This document shows positions 1 through 8,091 of a DNA stretch of 54,581 bases, one piece after another; position 1 is the first letter of the stretch, and every line of letters begins with the position of its first letter. The DNA is taken from contig PBWH01000006.1 of the NCBI GenBank assembly GCA_002727195.1, forward strand, positions 74,459-129,039, written 5' to 3'. Origin of the DNA: Gemmatimonadota bacterium. Its GTDB lineage: Bacteria > Latescibacterota > UBA2968. Made by a program: the position numbers and the translations under genes. The notes under the pieces are model-generated. The model was given only the letters and a program-made list of their open reading frames with translations, had not been told where the DNA came from and did not search any database.

Positions 1-1
1 G

Positions 2-250
2 GTGTACGATGATCTGGGAACCCTCGGGTGGATGGCGACAGCTGAAGCGGCGCGTGGACGCGGCGGTCAAAGCGCCCTGATCGTAGCGCGAGTGAATCTT
101 GCGGTAAAGCTGGGGTGTGAATGGGTGTCGGGGTCGACGCTGTATGTGCTGGAGAGTTCGCTCAGGAATATGCAGCGGAAAGGGTTCCAGATCGTCTACG
201 ATCGGCTCGTCTACGGATTCGGGACAAAGGGCCGGATTCCTAGTCTCTGA
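2..250 (+). CDS. GNAT family N-acetyltransferase, C-terminal part (5' truncated)
   Basis: Only the last 82 codons lie in the window; the frame is open at the left edge, so the visible GTG at 2 need not be the start. The segment ARGRGGQSAL matches GNAT motif A (R/Q-x-x-G-x-G/A), the pyrophosphate loop for acetyl-CoA. It is followed by the amphipathic helix and the second half of the fold, ending in YGFGTKGR. GNAT enzymes transfer an acetyl group to an amine; the substrate cannot be read from this part. The last 11 bases overlap the convergent enolase-superfamily gene. Confidence 0.7.
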   Translation: MYDDLGTLGWMATAEAARGRGGQSALIVARVNLAVKLGCEWVSGSTLYVLESSLRNMQRKGFQIVYDRLVYGFGTKGRIPSL

Positions 251-1517
251 GGAGTGACGTGTAGGACTGAGGCGGCTCGAATATCCCTCCGCTCGCGGCG
301 TAGTAGGTCTCGTCGAGACGGAACGCGCCGTCGACCGGTCTCAGCCACGACCCATCCGGGATGGGATATTCTGAAAGCATCCGATCCCAGGTGCCGTAGT
401 TCTCAGGCCCGTTCGACTCCATCAGGCCACCCACCAGCCCCGGGAAAGCGGGCAGACGAGCGGCGATGTTCTTGTTCCACTCGACCAGGATCGGCACGCA
501 GCCGTTGTCGGCCACGAAGCACTCCATTCCAAGCTCATTTCCCGCTCGAACCATCTCGAATGCCAGCGACATGGTTTTGCCGGCCGGTTTGATGGCCAGC
601 GCACCATATCCCTGTTCCGCCCGGCGACGCACATCCTCGATCGTATGGACGCTCTCGTCCGCGGCGAATCGCGCAGGCAGGCCGGATATGTCGATTCTTT
701 CAGGGTCGTCGAATGGTTCCTCCACCAGGATCACGCGTTCCAGCGCGCCAATGGTGTCCGCGTGATCGAGCAGGTCACGCATCCCATCCCTGTTCGTGTA
801 TCTCCCGTTCGCGTCGAGATAGTAGAGGACGTGGCCAGTATCCGTCATCGATGTCGTATGGGATTTTGCGATGTCGTGGATGCGGCTCAGCCAGTCCTTG
901 TCCTTCTCGACCATCTCAGACTGGTCGCCGGGCTGACCGGTCTTGATCTTCAGGACATAAGCGCCGGCATCGAGGATCGACTCCAGTTCGTCCATCGGGA
1001 GCGTATAGCCGACGGCGGGTACTGTCGCTACTGCTTCCTGTCGGTGCAGAAGCTGGTCTTCAGCCCAGGGCGGGATGATCCCATCGAACGTGTCGATCCC
1101 GTTTCGTTTCGCAAACAGCAGCCAGGCCGCATTGTCCAGCGCTACCAGAGCAATCAACACGAAAGTCCGTTTCAGTGACTCGTTCTGGGTGACCCCCCGG
1201 CCAAAGGCAAAAGCCTTGGGTAGTATGTCTCCCAGCATGGTGGGGGGATCCTCATATGTGTTTCCCCGGATTAGTCCAAGGGCGAACTCGAGGATTGAGG
1301 CCTGGAGGATGTTTCCACCGACTTCTGTTTGAGCGGCGAAGACATCGGGGTCCGACCACAGTACGGCCAGACCCCCGATCCCAACGGCCTCGTTGCCCTG
1401 CTCGTCTCTCAGCCGAACAATCAGGTTCCACTTCTCGTGGAATGCCGCTCCCTTGAAGGCAAAGGGTCGCGCAAACGGTTCTCTTTGTATTTCAAGCTGT
1501 GTATCTGTGATTTTCAC
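240..1517 (-). CDS. Enolase-superfamily (mandelate racemase/muconate lactonizing) enzyme
   Basis: 425-residue enzyme of the enolase superfamily, which abstracts a proton alpha to a carboxylate using an Mg-stabilised enolate. An N-terminal capping domain (about 1-150) precedes a TIM barrel. Visible active-site features are LKIK (K190/K192, general base position), D235 in YLDANGRY, E266/E267 in VEEPFDD, the D287/E288 pair in ADESVH and K310 in AIKPAG. The Asp-Glu-Asp/Glu triad should bind Mg. This pattern suggests a cycloisomerase or epimerase-like branch more than the DgoD branch; substrate unknown. The GTG start at 1517 is preceded by AGGAG at 8-nt spacing. It is divergent from the uridine kinase with a short shared intergenic region. 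Confidence 0.8.
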   Translation of the reverse strand: MKITDTQLEIQREPFARPFAFKGAAFHEKWNLIVRLRDEQGNEAVGIGGLAVLWSDPDVFAAQTEVGGNILQASILEFALGLIRGNTYEDPPTMLGDILPKAFAFGRGVTQNESLKRTFVLIALVALDNAAWLLFAKRNGIDTFDGIIPPWAEDQLLHRQEAVATVPAVGYTLPMDELESILDAGAYVLKIKTGQPGDQSEMVEKDKDWLSRIHDIAKSHTTSMTDTGHVLYYLDANGRYTNRDGMRDLLDHADTIGALERVILVEEPFDDPERIDISGLPARFAADESVHTIEDVRRRAEQGYGALAIKPAGKTMSLAFEMVRAGNELGMECFVADNGCVPILVEWNKNIAARLPAFPGLVGGLMESNGPENYGTWDRMLSEYPIPDGSWLRPVDGAFRLDETYYAASGGIFEPPQSYTSLLRD

Positions 1518-1538
1518 CAGCCAAACTCCTGCAGGGTC

Positions 1539-1567
1539 TTGGCATACCTATCCGGTTCACGTATGTT
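1539..1567 (+). promoter_or_regulatory. Sigma70-type promoter for the uridine kinase gene
   Basis: TTGGCA at 1539-1544 and TATGTT at 1562-1567 are separated by exactly 17 bases. The predicted transcription start near 1574 would exclude the upstream TTG at 1571 as a start codon. Confidence 0.5.
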
Positions 1568-1582
1568 GAGTTGGCAACCACT

Positions 1583-2209
1583 ATGTTCCGGAAAGATATG
1601 ACTTATACGATTGGCATTGCGGGCGGCACGGGAGCCGGGAAGACGAGATTGGCACGTGCGCTTCTCAAGCGTTTCGATCACGCGGTCCTGCTTGCACACG
1701 ACGCGTATTATCGGGACCTGACCGGTCTGTCGGAGAAGGAGCGAGCGGGTGTCAACTTCGATGCGCCCGAATCACTCGACACAGAACTCCTGGCTGAGCA
1801 TCTCGATCGGCTCGGTGCAGGGAAGCCTGTGGCCGTCCCCGTGTATGACTTCTCGACGCACACAAGGACGACCGAAACGAGAACTGCATTTCCTGCCCCG
1901 GTGGTGATCGTAGAAGGGATCCTGCTGCTGGAGAGCGAGGCCATCTGCGAACGCCTGAAACTGAAGGTATTCGTCGAGGCTGACGCAGACGAACGGGTCC
2001 TCCGGCGGATCCAGCGTGACGTCGACGAGCGCGGCCGATCCGTGGCCTCCGTGATGGAGCAGTATCTGGCGACCGTGAAGCCCATGCACGACCGGTATGT
2101 CGAGCCCTGTCGTGCGAAGGCCGACCTGGTGGTCAACGGGCGAAGAGATACCTCTCGTGCTGTGGACGTGATCGTCGCACACGTCCAGGCGTCAGGCCGC
2201 TCTTCTTGA
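1583..2209 (+). CDS. udk: Uridine kinase
   Basis: Phosphorylates uridine and cytidine with ATP or GTP in pyrimidine salvage; cytosolic. The Walker A loop GGTGAGKT is at the N-terminus, followed by DAYYRDL, NFDAPESLD and PVYDFSTHTR, which are the conserved nucleoside-binding stretches of the Udk family, then VIVEGILLL and the lid region RRIQRDVDERGR. The length of about 205-210 residues matches the family. Candidate ATG starts are 1583 and 1598; the second gives the family-typical N-terminus, but the GGAAAG before it is only 2 nt away, so 1583 is annotated. It has its own promoter and no co-directional neighbour. Confidence 0.88.
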   Translation: MFRKDMTYTIGIAGGTGAGKTRLARALLKRFDHAVLLAHDAYYRDLTGLSEKERAGVNFDAPESLDTELLAEHLDRLGAGKPVAVPVYDFSTHTRTTETRTAFPAPVVIVEGILLLESEAICERLKLKVFVEADADERVLRRIQRDVDERGRSVASVMEQYLATVKPMHDRYVEPCRAKADLVVNGRRDTSRAVDVIVAHVQASGRSS

Positions 2210-2220
2210 GGATGGCTTAA

Positions 2221-3210
2221 CTACGCCGTCGTGTCCACCTCACGGATGTCCGCGACACGCTTCTCCTTGTCCGGATACCCAACGTTCTTGTCGATCTCGT
2301 TCTGGATCGACTCACCCGCCATGTAGCGTTTCAGATTCTCGCAGAAGAACCCGACCGTACGGTGGTGCCGCTTCGGCGATCCGCCCGCTGCGTGCGGGGT
2401 CAGGATGCAGTTTTTGAGCCCCCAGAGCTCGCTGTCCGCGCTCAAGGGCTCAACCTCCGTTACGTCCAGGCCTGCCCCGGCGATCTTTTTCGCCTTGAGG
2501 CCTTCGATCATCGCGGCCTCATCGACAATCCGTCCACGTGCAGTGTTGATGACGTAGGCAGTCTCCTTCATGATGTCGAGGCAGTGGGCGTTGATGAGCT
2601 TGTCCGTCTCGTCCGTGTGCGGGCAGGCCAGGAAAACGACGTCCGCCTGCTTGACTGCCTCGTCGAACCGATTCATCGGCCAGATGTTCTCGACATAATC
2701 CGGCTTTTCACCGCCCTGCACGTCCAATGCGATGATCCGAGCTTGGAATGCCGCCGCCTGCTCCGCGAACTTACGACCGATACCTCCGAACCCGACGATT
2801 ACGATCGTTGAGGCATAGATATCGGTCAGGGTCGTCCGCTGCCACGTGTTCTCGAGCTTGTTGTAGAAGGACTCGTTGATGCCTCGCATCAGCGCCATCA
2901 TCAGGGCGAACCCGTGCTCCGCCACCTGGATCGCGTGCACACCGCTGGCATTGCTGACGATAATGTCACTGTCCTTGAGCTCCAGCGGGATCCGGTTGGC
3001 GTCCATCCCGGCGCTCGTCGTCTGGATCCACTTCAGGTTCTTGGCGCCCTTCACGATGTCCGCCGTATAGTTGCCGAAAATGATTTCGGCGTCCTCGCAC
3101 TCGGCTGCCGCACCCTCTCGGCTCGTCATCACCACCGTCGCGTCCGGGGCCGTCCGCTTGACTTTCTTGAACAGTTCGTCTTCAACCTCAGGGTTCAGAA
3201 CGATCTTCAT
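2221..3210 (-). CDS. D-isomer-specific 2-hydroxyacid dehydrogenase
   Basis: 329-residue NAD-dependent dehydrogenase interconverting 2-keto and D-2-hydroxy acids. The Rossmann glycine motif GFGGIG is at 140-145. The catalytic triad of the family is visible as R225 (NTARGRIVD), E254 (TEVEPL) and H273 (TPHAAGG). The ATG at 3210 is chosen because AGGAG lies 7 nt upstream; a longer frame exists but would overlap the preceding gene. It starts 17 nt after the galactonate-dehydratase-like gene, so the two are probably co-transcribed. Together they could convert a sugar acid to a 2-keto-3-deoxy acid and then reduce a keto acid, which is inference. Confidence 0.85.
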   Translation of the reverse strand: MKIVLNPEVEDELFKKVKRTAPDATVVMTSREGAAAECEDAEIIFGNYTADIVKGAKNLKWIQTTSAGMDANRIPLELKDSDIIVSNASGVHAIQVAEHGFALMMALMRGINESFYNKLENTWQRTTLTDIYASTIVIVGFGGIGRKFAEQAAAFQARIIALDVQGGEKPDYVENIWPMNRFDEAVKQADVVFLACPHTDETDKLINAHCLDIMKETAYVINTARGRIVDEAAMIEGLKAKKIAGAGLDVTEVEPLSADSELWGLKNCILTPHAAGGSPKRHHRTVGFFCENLKRYMAGESIQNEIDKNVGYPDKEKRVADIREVDTTA

Positions 3211-3227
3211 ATCAGGCTCCTGTTGCA

Positions 3228-4349
3228 TCACCAATCGATGACGGAGTTATCGTCCGGATCGTATGCCTCACGATTCGTCCAGTCGTGGTCGATCATGGCT
3301 TCCATTTTGTCGTCGTCCAACTCAATCCCCAAACCAGGGGCGGTGGGCAGATCGACGTATCCGTCCTTGAACTGAAACGGTTCCTTCAGGTAATCCTCAC
3401 CGAAGCTGGTGTGCTCCTGGGCAAGGAAGTTCGGTATCGAGGCGTCGAGCTGGATGCAGGCCGCGAGCGAGATGGGGCCGAGTGGACAGTGGGGGGCGAC
3501 TGCTGCGTAGTAGCTCTCCGCCATGCCTGCGATGAGTCGGGTCTCGAAGATACCACCCGCGTGAGACAGATCCGGCTGAAGGATGGTCGCTGCGCGTTTC
3601 TCGAGGACGTCGCGGAATTCCCACTTCGTGAAGATCCGTTCGCCGGTGGCGATTGGCAGGTGCGTTTTGCGGGCCAGCTCGGCCATGCCCTCCACGTCCT
3701 GACACTGAATCGGTTCCTCTACGAACATCGGTTGGTAGGGTTCGAGAGCCTTGATCAGGATGGCGGCGGTTTGCGGGCTGACCGCGCCGTGGAAGTCGAT
3801 GGCGATGTCGAAGTCCCGACCGCCGGCATCTCGCATGGCGGCAAAGGTCTCGACCACGTTGTCCACGAAGGCTGGGGTTTCGACGATCCGGGCGGCCCTT
3901 CCACCCCGAGGTCCCGTTTTGATCGCCTTGAATCCCTGCTCGATTCGTTCCTTTACTGCCTCGGCCGCTGACTCGGGTGAATCGCCACTCGTTCCCTTGT
4001 ACATCTTGATCCGATCGCGTGTCGGTCCCCCGAGCATTTCGTAGATCGGCATGCCGGCAGCCTTACCCGCCAGATCCCACAGGGCGTGTTCAACACCCGA
4101 AAGGGCACTCGTCAGGAGCGGACCACCCCTGTAGAAAGCGTGCCGATACATCGCCTGCCAATGGTGGACGACACGTCGCGGATCCTTCCCGACCAGGTAG
4201 GGCTCGAGTTCGGCGACGGCTTGCTTGCACGTCAGGGCGCGACCTTCGAGGATCGGTTCTCCCAAACCGACAAGGCCTTCGTCGGTGTGCATCTTGAGGA
4301 AGAGGTAGCGAGGTTTGACGAGGAAAGTTTCGAGTTTCGTGATCGTCAT
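3228..4349 (-). CDS. dgoD: Galactonate-dehydratase-like enolase-superfamily enzyme
   Basis: 373-residue protein strongly resembling E. coli D-galactonate dehydratase along its whole length. Shared stretches include MTITKL at the start, DEGLVGLGEP, FYRGGP, LQPDLSHAGGI and APHCPLGPI. Metal ligands and catalytic residues fall at D185 and H187 (IDFHG), E211/E212 (VEEPI), E237 (ATGERIF) and H287 (APHCPLG). The family removes water from an aldonic acid to give a 2-keto-3-deoxy sugar acid. The ATG at 4349 aligns with the family start; AGGAG is 14 nt upstream, rather far, and an in-frame TTG at 4376 is the alternative. The exact aldonate substrate is not certain from sequence. Confidence 0.82.
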   Translation of the reverse strand: MTITKLETFLVKPRYLFLKMHTDEGLVGLGEPILEGRALTCKQAVAELEPYLVGKDPRRVVHHWQAMYRHAFYRGGPLLTSALSGVEHALWDLAGKAAGMPIYEMLGGPTRDRIKMYKGTSGDSPESAAEAVKERIEQGFKAIKTGPRGGRAARIVETPAFVDNVVETFAAMRDAGGRDFDIAIDFHGAVSPQTAAILIKALEPYQPMFVEEPIQCQDVEGMAELARKTHLPIATGERIFTKWEFRDVLEKRAATILQPDLSHAGGIFETRLIAGMAESYYAAVAPHCPLGPISLAACIQLDASIPNFLAQEHTSFGEDYLKEPFQFKDGYVDLPTAPGLGIELDDDKMEAMIDHDWTNREAYDPDDNSVIDW

Positions 4350-4387
4350 GTTTCTGTGATCTGCTCCTGGTATCAATTCTTTTGAGG

Positions 4388-4464
4388 AGAGTTCAGTGTG
4401 AAGCCAGAGTTCAGGTAGAATCGGACCCCTGGTTTTCCCGAACTCTAGCTTCTCCCTGAACTCT
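4388..4464. repeat. Intergenic element with inverted and direct copies of AGAGTTCAG
   Basis: AGAGTTCAGG at 4406-4415 is exactly repeated inverted at 4455-4464 (CCTGAACTCT); with one mismatch the arms extend to 15 nt. A further direct copy of the core (GAGAGTTCAG) begins at 4388 and another inverted partial copy (GAACTCT) lies near 4440. It fills the gap between the dioxygenase and galactonate-dehydratase-like genes and could form nested hairpins. Confidence 0.6.
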
Positions 4465-4473
4465 TGCTCCTTA

Positions 4474-5367
4474 CTAGACTCTATGATGCCTCACACCCTT
4501 ACCCGCCTCCAACCCGGCCTCCCAGCGTTCGCACCACTCCACGTAGCTGTCCTGGACGGAATCGGGATCTGCCTTGCTCTGGAGGATGAACTCAGGATGG
4601 ACCGGGCGCCCCGTAGGCGTACCCGTTTTCTGGAAACGGAGATCCATCGACCATCGCACGTAGTCCGATCGATTGGTGTGGCCGCGGTGAGGGGTGTAAG
4701 CGCTCATGAAGAGGAGGTCCCCTCGGCTCATGACACAGTCGACGGGCTTGGCATCGGGCATGAGATGTGGCTTGATCATCGTGCCGCCTTCAGCCTGGTG
4801 TTCGAGAAGGTTGGTTTGTCCTGGAATGACTTCCAGGCAGCCGCTGTTTTCATCGACGTCGACCATCGGAATCCATACGGTTAGGATTTCGGAGACGTCC
4901 GCTTCTTCCTTGGTCACGCCCTGATCCTGATGCCACGGGACCTGCATGGGCTGACTGTCGCCGGTGACCGGAACATACGGGCGGATATGCTGGATCGGAC
5001 TGAGCATGATCTCGGGGCCGATAATGCTCTCTACCGGTGCGAGCAGGTTGGGGGTGAAGAAGAACTCGAACACGGCGGGGAGCTTGGCGTGCATGATGTC
5101 CAGCCCCCAAGACAGTTCCCGTCGCAGGTCCTTGTCGTCCACTTTGATCTGGTCGTGAATACGCGCAAATCGCGTGGCAAAAGGCTCATACTCGTACAGG
5201 TCCTCGATCAGGCCGCGAGCCTTGAAGTCGCGAATGCGTTCATCGATGACCTCGCTGTAAGCCGCTTCGAGTGGGGCGAAATCTTCACCAGACAGGGCAC
5301 CCCTTACGATGAAGTATCCGTCGTTGTAGTACTGGTCGATCTGTTGTTGCGTCAGTGGAACTGGCAC
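4474..5367 (-). CDS. Phytanoyl-CoA dioxygenase (PhyH) family Fe(II)/2-oxoglutarate oxygenase
   Basis: 297-residue protein of the PhyH family, which hydroxylates small molecules using Fe(II), O2 and 2-oxoglutarate. The iron facial triad is visible as H146 and D148 (WHQDQG) and H227 (TPHRGHTN). R238 in VRWSMDLRF is placed to bind 2-oxoglutarate. The N-terminal QIDQYYNDGYFIVRG is typical. The GTG start at 5367 is chosen because AGGAGGAG ends 5 nt upstream; the frame stays open further upstream, but that part would run into a terminator and looks non-coding. It leads the minus-strand cluster with the galactonate-dehydratase-like enzyme and the 2-hydroxyacid dehydrogenase. Substrate unknown. Confidence 0.85.
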   Translation of the reverse strand: MPVPLTQQQIDQYYNDGYFIVRGALSGEDFAPLEAAYSEVIDERIRDFKARGLIEDLYEYEPFATRFARIHDQIKVDDKDLRRELSWGLDIMHAKLPAVFEFFFTPNLLAPVESIIGPEIMLSPIQHIRPYVPVTGDSQPMQVPWHQDQGVTKEEADVSEILTVWIPMVDVDENSGCLEVIPGQTNLLEHQAEGGTMIKPHLMPDAKPVDCVMSRGDLLFMSAYTPHRGHTNRSDYVRWSMDLRFQKTGTPTGRPVHPEFILQSKADPDSVQDSYVEWCERWEAGLEAGKGVRHHRV

Positions 5368-5398
5368 GATTCTCCTCCTGGTGATTGGTGCGGCGCCT

Positions 5399-5427
5399 AC
5401 AATAACACGGCCCTGTTGGAGCGGCAA
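5399..5427 (-). promoter_or_regulatory. Promoter of the PhyH gene cluster
   Basis: On the minus strand TTGCCG (5427-5422) is separated by 17 nt from TATTGT (5404-5399). It sits between the upstream terminator and the dioxygenase start. Confidence 0.45.
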
Positions 5428-5432
5428 TAGAA

Positions 5433-5457
5433 AGGGCGACCGGTCGCCGGTCGCCCT
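5433..5457 (-). terminator. Intrinsic terminator after the GYF/HEAT/TPR gene
   Basis: Perfect 11-bp stem (AGGGCGACCGG with its complement, 5433-5443 and 5447-5457) with a 3-nt loop. On the minus strand it is followed by TTTCTATT. Confidence 0.75.
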
Positions 5458-5482
5458 GTAAGGTTCGTCTATTTGTGTCAGC

Positions 5483-7171
5483 CTATTCGATCGACAGTAC
5501 GGGGAGCATTCGGCTTTCCCCGCTGTCATCGACCACTCGGAATCCCTGGAACACGCCTCTCCATTGACGTTTGCTACCGACGTCATCGGGTGTCAGTTCA
5601 CGATGACGAACAGCTGCGACGAAGTCCTGCCCCAAAGCACCCCTGACGATGTAGAGATCCCGGCGCCCATCTCGGTTGAAGGGCTCCTCGCTATTGATTC
5701 TTCCGTCCCACCTCCCAAGCGATCCGCTGAACGGTCCCAGATCCGGCTCGGGCTGTGCCATCTCGCTGTAGATTTCTGCGAGGTCGACCTCCTGCGGCGC
5801 CTCGATCTCCGGAAGCGGCGGCGGGGACGTCGTGTCGCCGTCGGCAGTTGCCGTTGCCAGATTACCCTCCAGGTCGATGATGATGATCAGATAGGCCCGG
5901 ATCGGGTTGAGCGCATAGGCCTGCCGGTACTTCTCCAACGCCTCGGCGTCCTTGCCCTGATCGCGCAGGGCCTGACCCTCTTCGGCGAGTTTGCGGGCCT
6001 GATCAGGATTCGGCTCAGGATCGGCTGAGGGTTGGTCAGGTGGCTGCTGAGCGGGTTGCTCCGGCTTGTTGGCCTCATCATCTGATTCAGCAGTGGCCGT
6101 GGCGGTCGCGATGGCGGACACGTGGATCGAGACTGGTTTGGACGGCGAGTCCGAAGACGAAGAGGGGGGCGTCTGGCCTGCCACCACCACGGGAGGAACA
6201 GGGTCTGACGTCCTCGGGTTGCGGCTGATCTGCTCCACAGCCTTGGCGAGCGCTTCGATCACCTCGGCATCCCGTTCAGAACGCTGTGCCTTTTGCATGG
6301 CGGGGATCGACTTCGGGCTCCGATGCTCACCCAATGCCTTGGCCAGATTCATCTTCTGTCGCTTCGAGAGTTCGTCCACCGGGGACGTGCAGTGTCTGGC
6401 CAGCGCTGGTCCGAAGTCAGGGTTCAGCTGGCTGATCGCCTCGATGGCGCGCTCCTGGACCTCCGGGTTGGGGTTGCCCAGTGCGATTATGAGCGCTGGC
6501 ACAGACGTCAGTCCTCCGAATTCACCCAGGACCTCGACCAGGATGATCTGGGCAGCCTTCGACAGGTCCAGACCCTCAAGCGCATCACCAAAGGCGGACG
6601 AAGAGGACGGCCCGATTTCAATCAGGATCGCTTTGACAACGCGGGGGCTGAGCGGTGACCCTTTCTCGATCAGGGCCTCGATCAGGGCGGGGACCGAGCG
6701 GCTGCCGGCCCTGATCAACTGTGTTTTGGCGCCCCGTTCGCCCCGTTTGAGCGCGTTGACCAGGTCCTGTGGGGTCTGACGGCGTTGTTGTCTTCTCTGC
6801 TGGGTCTGTTTCTGCTGGATCGGATCCTTTTCATCTACTCCGGTCAGGAAGACGAAGGCCGCGCCGCCGACGAGGGCGAGGGTAAGGACGGCCGGAAGGA
6901 GACGTTGAAGGGTCAAGCCCCGTTTGGAAGGGGGGCCAGGATCAGGCTTTGATTCTGCTTCGGGTTCGGGTTGTTCGGACTCGTCGACCTCCTTCTTCCG
7001 TGGATAAAATTCCTCGATCTCACGCAATCGCACCCAGGAGTCCATGCCCTCACGCCAGACGAGCGTGCCCCCGTCGATGCTCCGCCGCGTAAGTAGGTAG
7101 CGTAAGTCGTGCGCCGACATGGGTCCCTGGCGTTCCTGCCCGATCAGGATAAACCACTGGTTCTCGGCCAT
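5483..7171 (-). CDS. GYF_2-HEAT-TPR single-pass membrane protein
   Basis: 562-residue chimeric protein. Residues about 6-55 (WFILIGQERQGPMS through TLVWREGMDSWV) match the GYF_2/DUF4339 domain, a small protein-binding module. A membrane helix (LLPAVLTLALVGGAAFVFL) follows at about 91-112. A HEAT-like alpha-solenoid spans about 130-305, with repeated SVPALI-type units. A Pro/Ser-rich linker with an AIATATATA stretch leads to a TPR-like unit (about 385-420, EEGQALRDQGKDAEALEKY) and a C-terminal domain I do not recognise. ATG at 7171 with a weak ribosome site. It has its own promoter and a strong terminator. Probably a scaffold; function unknown. Confidence 0.7.
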   Translation of the reverse strand: MAENQWFILIGQERQGPMSAHDLRYLLTRRSIDGGTLVWREGMDSWVRLREIEEFYPRKKEVDESEQPEPEAESKPDPGPPSKRGLTLQRLLPAVLTLALVGGAAFVFLTGVDEKDPIQQKQTQQRRQQRRQTPQDLVNALKRGERGAKTQLIRAGSRSVPALIEALIEKGSPLSPRVVKAILIEIGPSSSSAFGDALEGLDLSKAAQIILVEVLGEFGGLTSVPALIIALGNPNPEVQERAIEAISQLNPDFGPALARHCTSPVDELSKRQKMNLAKALGEHRSPKSIPAMQKAQRSERDAEVIEALAKAVEQISRNPRTSDPVPPVVVAGQTPPSSSSDSPSKPVSIHVSAIATATATAESDDEANKPEQPAQQPPDQPSADPEPNPDQARKLAEEGQALRDQGKDAEALEKYRQAYALNPIRAYLIIIIDLEGNLATATADGDTTSPPPLPEIEAPQEVDLAEIYSEMAQPEPDLGPFSGSLGRWDGRINSEEPFNRDGRRDLYIVRGALGQDFVAAVRHRELTPDDVGSKRQWRGVFQGFRVVDDSGESRMLPVLSIE

Positions 7172-7229
7172 AGGAAATCCCACAGAACTATTGGGTGCAA
7201 CTGTTTGGATTACAGAAGGTTACTACTGA

Positions 7230-7258
7230 AGTATAGGATTGGTGCCGAGGAAAGACAA
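7230..7258 (-). promoter_or_regulatory. Promoter of the GYF/HEAT/TPR gene
   Basis: Minus-strand TTGTCT (7258-7253), a 17-nt spacer and TATACT (7235-7230), about 60 nt before the ATG at 7171. Confidence 0.55.
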
Positions 7259-7270
7259 AGCACCAGGGGG

Positions 7271-8089
7271 CTATTGGAGGCCCAGGACTCGGCCGTAGAT
7301 TTCAGTCGCGCGCATGCGGACCGTCAGGTCGCGGTCGTTCATGGCGGCTGCCAGGTAGGGGAGGCCCGCCTTCTCACGGACCAGCCCGAGCGACTTGACG
7401 ATTTCGAGCCGGATGCTCGAGTTCCCCTCATTGACGAGGGCCTCACCCAGCATGCTCGCAACCTGGCGCTCCTTCTTGCCGATCTCGCCGAGTGCGTCTG
7501 CCGAGGCGCGACGAACGCCGAGGTCTGCGTCGTTCATCAATGCTTCCTGAAGGGGCTGCGTGCTGAACTGGGTCCCGATCTTCCGAAGCATGTGGACGGC
7601 TTTGAGCTTCACGCCCAGATTGCGATCGTTCCGGAGAGCTTCCTGGATGAACGGCACGGCGAATACCGTCCCCGCCCATCGGAGCGCTTCGACCGTGTTG
7701 ATCCGGACCGTCACATCCTTGTCGGTGAGCGCCAGACCGAGGGTTTCGAGAGCTTGCCGGCCCCCGATATCACCCAGCCCCTTCGCTGCCATCGACCGAA
7801 CGGCCGCCGAACGTTCGAGGTCGTCATCGATGGAGCGACGGAGGACGAGCGCGGCCATAGGACCGCCAACGAGAGCGAGTGCCTGGACCGTCTTGAGTCG
7901 GACGATCTCGTCACGTGCGGACAACTGGTTGTGGAGCACCTGCAGCTTCTGAGGAATACGCCCATTGTCGACAACCTCGGTATACTTCCGTACTGTTTTC
8001 TCGTTGAGGACGTCGAGCTGGGTCGGGTCCTGGGCCGTCAGTGGAGACGTCAGGAGCGTGATCAGCAGCAGGATCGGGAAGGTTCTCAT
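7271..8089 (-). CDS. Exported HEAT-repeat protein
   Basis: 272 residues with an N-terminal signal peptide (MRTFPILLLITLLTSPLTAQ). The rest is five to six HEAT repeats of about 31 residues, for example DKDVTVRINTVEALRWAG, DRNLGVKLKAVHMLRKIG and DADLGVRRASADALGEIG. HEAT solenoids are binding scaffolds, and nothing here suggests catalysis. The ATG at 8089 lies 2 nt after the stop of the preceding CbiX-like gene, so translation is probably coupled. The neighbouring GYF protein also has HEAT repeats, which suggests that the two exported or membrane proteins could work together. Confidence 0.75.
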   Translation of the reverse strand: MRTFPILLLITLLTSPLTAQDPTQLDVLNEKTVRKYTEVVDNGRIPQKLQVLHNQLSARDEIVRLKTVQALALVGGPMAALVLRRSIDDDLERSAAVRSMAAKGLGDIGGRQALETLGLALTDKDVTVRINTVEALRWAGTVFAVPFIQEALRNDRNLGVKLKAVHMLRKIGTQFSTQPLQEALMNDADLGVRRASADALGEIGKKERQVASMLGEALVNEGNSSIRLEIVKSLGLVREKAGLPYLAAAMNDRDLTVRMRATEIYGRVLGLQ

Positions 8090-8091
8090 GG

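Noticed and set aside
5368..5586. N-terminal extension of the PhyH-like gene
   Set aside because: It would run through a terminator and a promoter; the GTG at 5367 has an excellent ribosome site.
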